Part shown: positions 60,415-64,000 of the stretch, in pieces
Position numbering within the stretch: position 1 is the first letter of the stretch
Layout: every line of letters begins with the position of its first letter
Assembly: GCF_031202265.1 (NCBI RefSeq)
Contig: NZ_CP100604.1
Span: 3,020,501 to 3,084,500 of the forward strand
Length of the DNA stretch: 64,000 bases
Reading direction: 5' to 3'
Origin: Bradyrhizobium sp. Ash2021
Lineage (GTDB): Bacteria; Pseudomonadota; Alphaproteobacteria; Rhizobiales; Xanthobacteraceae
Notes under the pieces: generated by a model
The model's database searches: none
The model's input: the letters and a program-made list of their open reading frames with translations, nothing else
Told to the model about the DNA's origin: nothing
Translations under genes and position numbers: made by a program

Positions 60415-61671
60415 ATGGACGCTGGGAAGGTTGACGGTGCGGGGACCAGCTTCCGCGGATTGATTTTTGCGCTGCTGGCGCTCGCTTGCGGCCACATGCT
60501 GTCGACCTTGCTGCGGACGATTCCGGCCATCAGCCTCGACCTGATGGCCGCCGATTTCGGTACACCGCCGCAGGCGCTGGCGAGCCTGACCTCGATCTAT
60601 CATTTTGCCTTTGCCGCCTCGCAGATTCCCGTCGGCGCGGCGATGGACCGCTTTGGCGTCCGGCCGGTTTCGCTGAGCCTTTTGCTCGGAACCATCGTTG
60701 GCGCGATGGCGTCCGGTTTCGCGACGGGACCGGAGAGTTTTCTGTTTGGACAATTTCTGCTCGGGGTCGCGACATCGGGGATGCTGATGTGTCCGATGAC
60801 GCTGGCCGCAAAGCAGATGTCGGCGGCGCGGTTCGGCCTGTGGTCCGGCGTGATCCTGTCGATCGGCAATATCGGCATGCTGCTGTCGTCGAGCCCTCTC
60901 GCCTGGGTCGTTGAGCATCTGGGCTGGCGGGCAGGCTTCTGGATCTCCGCCGGCCTCGGTTTTGCCGTAGCGCTCGCCGTCTTCATTCTCGTCCCGAAAC
61001 AACCGGCCGCGCATGCGGACAGATCCTCGCCGCTGTCGCAGATGGCCGAGGTGCTGCGTCTCGGCCTGTCGCGTCCGCTTCGCGGCCTGATCGCATTGGC
61101 GCTGGTCTCGTTGGCGGCCACACTGGTCTTGCGGGGATTGTGGGCGGGTCCGTGGCTGATGCAGGTCAAGGGGCTTAGCCGCGTCGAGGCCGGCAATGAA
61201 CTCGGCGTGTTCACGGTCGCGCTGATTGTCGGGCCGTTGTGCATCGGGATCTTCGACCGCAAGTTCGGCCATCGTCGGGCCATCCTCGCAGCCAGCCATT
61301 TTCTGGCGGCGGTCTTGCTTTGTTTGATGGCAGCAGGCGCGCCGCATTATCCGGTTTCAGACCTGTTCGGCGTTACGGTCATGCCCGCGCAATATGATGC
61401 CATCCTGTTCGTCCTGATCGGCTTCGTTCTATCGTCGCAGCCGCTGCTTTACGGAATGACGAGGCAGCTCGTCGACGCCCAGAATACCGGCAAGGCGCTG
61501 TCGGCGATCAACCTTGCCTTCTTCCTCGGTGCGGCGCTGATGCAGTCGACAACCGGGTTGGTTGCGGCACTCCATGGCTTGCCTGCAGTGCTGCTATTCA
61601 TGGCTGCGGTGCTGGCGGCCGGCACCTCCCTGTTTTTGATCTATACGTCGCCGGCGACAGCGGTAAGATAG
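60415..61671 (+). CDS. MFS transporter
   Basis: A 418-aa inner-membrane transporter with 12 predicted spans. The loop 2-3 signature is AAMDRFGVRPVSLSL, the usual position of the MFS G-x-x-x-D/R-x-G-R motif, and a second half-repeat appears at IFDRKFGHRRAILAAS. The protein is likely a uniporter, symporter or exporter of an organic anion or metabolite. It lies between the CmcJ-like oxygenase and the hydantoinase genes on the same strand. No strong ribosome site at the ATG (60415). Confidence 0.88.
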   Translation: MDAGKVDGAGTSFRGLIFALLALACGHMLSTLLRTIPAISLDLMAADFGTPPQALASLTSIYHFAFAASQIPVGAAMDRFGVRPVSLSLLLGTIVGAMASGFATGPESFLFGQFLLGVATSGMLMCPMTLAAKQMSAARFGLWSGVILSIGNIGMLLSSSPLAWVVEHLGWRAGFWISAGLGFAVALAVFILVPKQPAAHADRSSPLSQMAEVLRLGLSRPLRGLIALALVSLAATLVLRGLWAGPWLMQVKGLSRVEAGNELGVFTVALIVGPLCIGIFDRKFGHRRAILAASHFLAAVLLCLMAAGAPHYPVSDLFGVTVMPAQYDAILFVLIGFVLSSQPLLYGMTRQLVDAQNTGKALSAINLAFFLGAALMQSTTGLVAALHGLPAVLLFMAAVLAAGTSLFLIYTSPATAVR

Positions 61672-61744
61672 ACACCCGTGCGCAACGCCCGGCAGTTGGC
61701 GGAAGGCTCCCCCGAACTGGCGATGCGTTAATAACAAGGCAATA

Positions 61745-63409
61745 ATGTCCACCAAGATCGATCCCATCACCCGATCCGTCGTCCAGCATCGTCTGAGTTC
61801 GATCGTGAAGGAAATGGGCGAAGCCATGCTTCGCACCTCCTATTCCCAGATCCTCAATTCCAGCCGCGATTTCTCGCTGGCAATTTGCGACGCGCGCGCG
61901 CGCCTGATCGCGCAGGCCGATCACCTTCCGGTGCATGTCGGCGCGCTGCCGTGGGCTACGATCGCGGTCGAGGAGCGGTTCAAGGACGTAGCACCCGGCG
62001 ACGTCATCCTGCTCAACGATCCCTATCATGGCGGCAGCCATCTGCCGGATCTGACCGTCTTCGTGCCGGTTTTTGCCGGCGACAGGCGTCTGCTCTGGAC
62101 CATCGTGCGTGCCCATCAAAGCGATATCGGGGGCGCCACCCATGGCGCCTACAATCCCGGCGCCACCGAGATCTTCCAGGAGGGGCTGCGCATTCCGCCC
62201 ATCAAACTCTACGAGGCCGGCCGGCCGCGCGAGGATCTGCTCGATCTGCTGGCGCTGAACGTCCGAAACCCGCGCGAGTTTCGCGGCGACCTCGCCGCGA
62301 TGCTGGGGGCGGCGCATCTCGGCGAGCGGCGCGTCTCAAAACTGTTCTCGGAGTTCGGCGCGCCCGTCGTCGAAGCCGCCATTGAAGCGATCCTCGACGC
62401 GACCGAGCAGCAGACCCGCGCCGTGGTCTCGACCTGGAAGGACGGCGTGTTTCACGGCGAGGCGTTTCTCGACGATGACGGCCATGGCCGCAGCGACATC
62501 CGCATCGCGGCTAAGGTCACCAAGAACGGCAGCGATATCGAGGTCGATCTGTCCGGATCCGATCCGCAATCGACCAGTTTTGTGAATTCCTCGCATGCCA
62601 ACATGCAGGCTGCGGTCGCGATGGCCTTTGCCTATCTGATCGACGCCGAAATTCCGAAAAACACCGGCGCGCTGCGGCCGCTGAAGGTGATCGCAAAACA
62701 GGGCACGATCGTCTGGGCCGACCCCGGCCGTCCGGTGACGCTGTGCACCAGCCATCCTTCCAATGAAATCGTCGAGGCGATCGTCAAAGCGATGTCGGCG
62801 TCGTGCCCCGAACGCGCGATGGCCGGATGGGGCCGCCGGTTCCGGATCGCGATCCAGGGCGAAGACCCGCGCACCGGGCGCGATTTCATCTGGCACATGT
62901 TTCACGCCCGCCCCGGCGGCGGCGCCTCGTCCGGTGGCGACGGCTGGTCGTCGATCGGCGAATGGCATTCGGTCGGCGGCCTCAAATTCGGCAGCCTGGA
63001 AGTCGCCGAAGTGCGCTTCCCGCTGCACTTCCGGCAGCATGAATTCCGCGCCGGCTCCGGCGGCGACGGACAGTTTCGCGGCGGGCTCGGCGTCTCCCTC
63101 GATCTGGTGCTGGAGACGGAGAAACCGGCGAAGGGCAATACCGCCGGCGATGGCGTGCGCTATGGGCCCTGCGGCATGCTCGGCGGCGAGGACGGCCAAC
63201 CGCATCGCTATCGTCTGCTGTCGGAAGGCCGCGAGCCGCGCGTGTTGCGCACCAAGGAAGTCGGCATCGAACTCCACCCCGGCGATTGCCTCGAAGTCCG
63301 CTCCTCCGGCGGCGGCGGCTGGGGGCCGCCTTCCCTGAGATCGGCGAACGCGCGCCAGCGCGACGCGGAGCAGGGACTGACCGGCACTCCGGCGGAGCAG
63401 CGTAGCTGA
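61745..63409 (+). CDS. hyuB: Hydantoinase B/oxoprolinase family protein (HyuB-like)
   Basis: A 554-aa subunit of an ATP-dependent hydantoinase/oxoprolinase (or acetone-carboxylase-like) enzyme. Features include DPITRSVVQHRL at the N-terminus, RDFSLAICDARARLIAQADHLPVHVG, NDPYHGGSHLPDLTVF, SFVNSSHANMQAAV and a C-terminal RSSGGGGWGPP. The subunit pairs with HyuA, whose ATG begins 3 bp after this stop. Substrates could be hydantoins, oxoproline or related cyclic amides. Confidence 0.92.
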   Translation: MSTKIDPITRSVVQHRLSSIVKEMGEAMLRTSYSQILNSSRDFSLAICDARARLIAQADHLPVHVGALPWATIAVEERFKDVAPGDVILLNDPYHGGSHLPDLTVFVPVFAGDRRLLWTIVRAHQSDIGGATHGAYNPGATEIFQEGLRIPPIKLYEAGRPREDLLDLLALNVRNPREFRGDLAAMLGAAHLGERRVSKLFSEFGAPVVEAAIEAILDATEQQTRAVVSTWKDGVFHGEAFLDDDGHGRSDIRIAAKVTKNGSDIEVDLSGSDPQSTSFVNSSHANMQAAVAMAFAYLIDAEIPKNTGALRPLKVIAKQGTIVWADPGRPVTLCTSHPSNEIVEAIVKAMSASCPERAMAGWGRRFRIAIQGEDPRTGRDFIWHMFHARPGGGASSGGDGWSSIGEWHSVGGLKFGSLEVAEVRFPLHFRQHEFRAGSGGDGQFRGGLGVSLDLVLETEKPAKGNTAGDGVRYGPCGMLGGEDGQPHRYRLLSEGREPRVLRTKEVGIELHPGDCLEVRSSGGGGWGPPSLRSANARQRDAEQGLTGTPAEQRS

Positions 63410-63411
63410 CA

Positions 63412-64000
63412 ATGTTCAGAATAGGAGTTGATGTCGGCGGGACCTACACCGACCTGGTCGCCACGGATGAAACCGGGCGGACGATCTTTGCAAAATCGCC
63501 GTCGACGCCGGCCGACCAGTCGCTCGGCGTCATGGCGGGCCTGGAAGAACTGGCGCGCCGTCTGGGCGTGACGCGTGCGGAGATGCTCGCTACGACCGAG
63601 CGCCTCGTTCATGGCACGACGGTCGCGACCAACGCGCTGCTGGAGCGCAAGGGAGCAAAAGTAGCGCTGCTCACCACCGAGGGCCATCGCGATATCATCG
63701 AAATGCGCGAAGGCCTGAAACCCGACCGTTACGATTTGCGCTCGCCGCCGCCGGAACCGCTGGTGCCGCGCGAGCGCCGCTTTGGCGTGCGCGAACGGCT
63801 CAAGGCCAGTGGTGAAGTTCTCACGCCGCTGGACGTCGGATCGCTCGGCGACGCCATTGCCGCGGTCAGGAAATCCGGCGCGACCTCGGTCGCGGTTTGC
63901 TTTCTGCATTCATACCTCAATCCCGTCCACGAACGCGACGCGGTCGAGCGTCTGACAAAGGAATTGCCCGGCATCAGCGTGTCGCGGTCGAGCGACGTGC
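63412..64000 (+). CDS. hyuA: Hydantoinase A/oxoprolinase family protein (HyuA-like), N-terminal part
   Basis: The first 196 codons of the ATP-binding subunit; the rest is outside the window. The ASKHA nucleotide fold is seen in RIGVDVGGTYTDLV, and the family motif VHGTTVATNALLERKGA follows at about residues 67-83. Later text (REGLKPDRYDL and PRERRFGVRERL) matches HyuA. It acts with HyuB. The ATG at 63412 is separated from the hyuB stop by only 2 bases. Confidence 0.92.
   Translation, partial: MFRIGVDVGGTYTDLVATDETGRTIFAKSPSTPADQSLGVMAGLEELARRLGVTRAEMLATTERLVHGTTVATNALLERKGAKVALLTTEGHRDIIEMREGLKPDRYDLRSPPPEPLVPRERRFGVRERLKASGEVLTPLDVGSLGDAIAAVRKSGATSVAVCFLHSYLNPVHERDAVERLTKELPGISVSRSSDV

Noticed and set aside
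61745..63409. Acetone carboxylase or methylhydantoinase as a specific call for HyuB
   Set aside because: HyuA/HyuB-family enzymes share these motifs and the third subunit (acetone carboxylase gamma) is not visible, so only the family name is given.
1..64000. tRNA, rRNA or rrn genes
   Set aside because: No cloverleaf-like T-arm and acceptor pairing or rRNA sequence was recognised by eye; a covariance search was not possible.

Overview
The window looks like chromosomal DNA of an alphaproteobacterium, most likely Bradyrhizobium or a close relative. The grounds are a high-GC, codon-biased sequence; three families of interspersed palindromic repeats of the kind seen in Bradyrhizobium/Rhodopseudomonas genomes; many ABC, TTT-type and BMP-type transport systems; a phasin; an IS110-family element; and protein sequences that read as rhizobial. 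This assignment is by recognition only; no database search was possible.

Layout. 1-6.5 kb: a small-molecule catabolic patch (Gfo/Idh and hydroxyisobutyrate-type dehydrogenases, a TTT-type binding protein, a carboxymuconolactone-decarboxylase-like protein, amidohydrolase, quinone oxidoreductase, LLM flavin monooxygenase, SDR). 6.6-7.4 kb: two small exported proteins. 7.5-30.2 kb: a purine and ureide nitrogen island. It contains a DUF3830 protein, allantoinase PuuE, a UraD-UraH fusion, urate oxidase, a two-gene xanthine dehydrogenase, an (8-oxo)guanine-type deaminase, two complete BMP-family ABC importers, a Tsx-like outer-membrane protein, a nucleobase/nucleoside deaminase, a biuret-hydrolase-like cysteine hydrolase and allantoate amidohydrolase. 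Together they can carry guanine/xanthine through urate and allantoin to ureidoglycolate. 30.4-36.3 kb: an unrecognised 456-aa protein, then a phosphoesterase with tandem Pho-box-like repeats upstream, a TPR-sulfotransferase and a secreted STN-like protein. 36.4-40.5 kb: a disturbed region with a phasin, a frameshifted zinc-ribbon remnant, an IS110/IS1111-type element, a Gly/Cys-repeat precursor-like protein and palindromic repeats. 40.5-44.2 kb: formamidase divergent from a second isochorismatase-like hydrolase plus permease. 44.4-49.8 kb: a sugar-type ABC importer without its ATPase, a VOC protein and an FAD amine oxidase. 50-52.5 kb: a PPi-type phosphofructokinase paired with an archaeal-type fructose-bisphosphate aldolase/phosphatase. 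52.5-57.6 kb: a peptide-type ABC importer. 57.9-64 kb: HU, SDR, CmcJ-like oxygenase, MFS transporter and hydantoinase B/A (the last cut by the window end).

The most informative signal is regulatory. Sequences fitting the sigma-54 consensus (TGGCAC, 5 nt, TTGC) lie at promoter distance upstream of urate oxidase, the second BMP importer operon, and the isochorismatase/permease operon. Near matches sit upstream of formamidase, xanthine dehydrogenase and the guanine deaminase. This ties physically separate loci into one probable nitrogen-scavenging regulon for purines, ureides and small amides. Other points worth a second look are the Gly/Cys-repeat peptide next to an IS element, the PFK-FBPA/P pair, the Pho-box-like phosphoesterase/sulfotransferase operon, and the candidate bridge-RNA region of the IS110 element.
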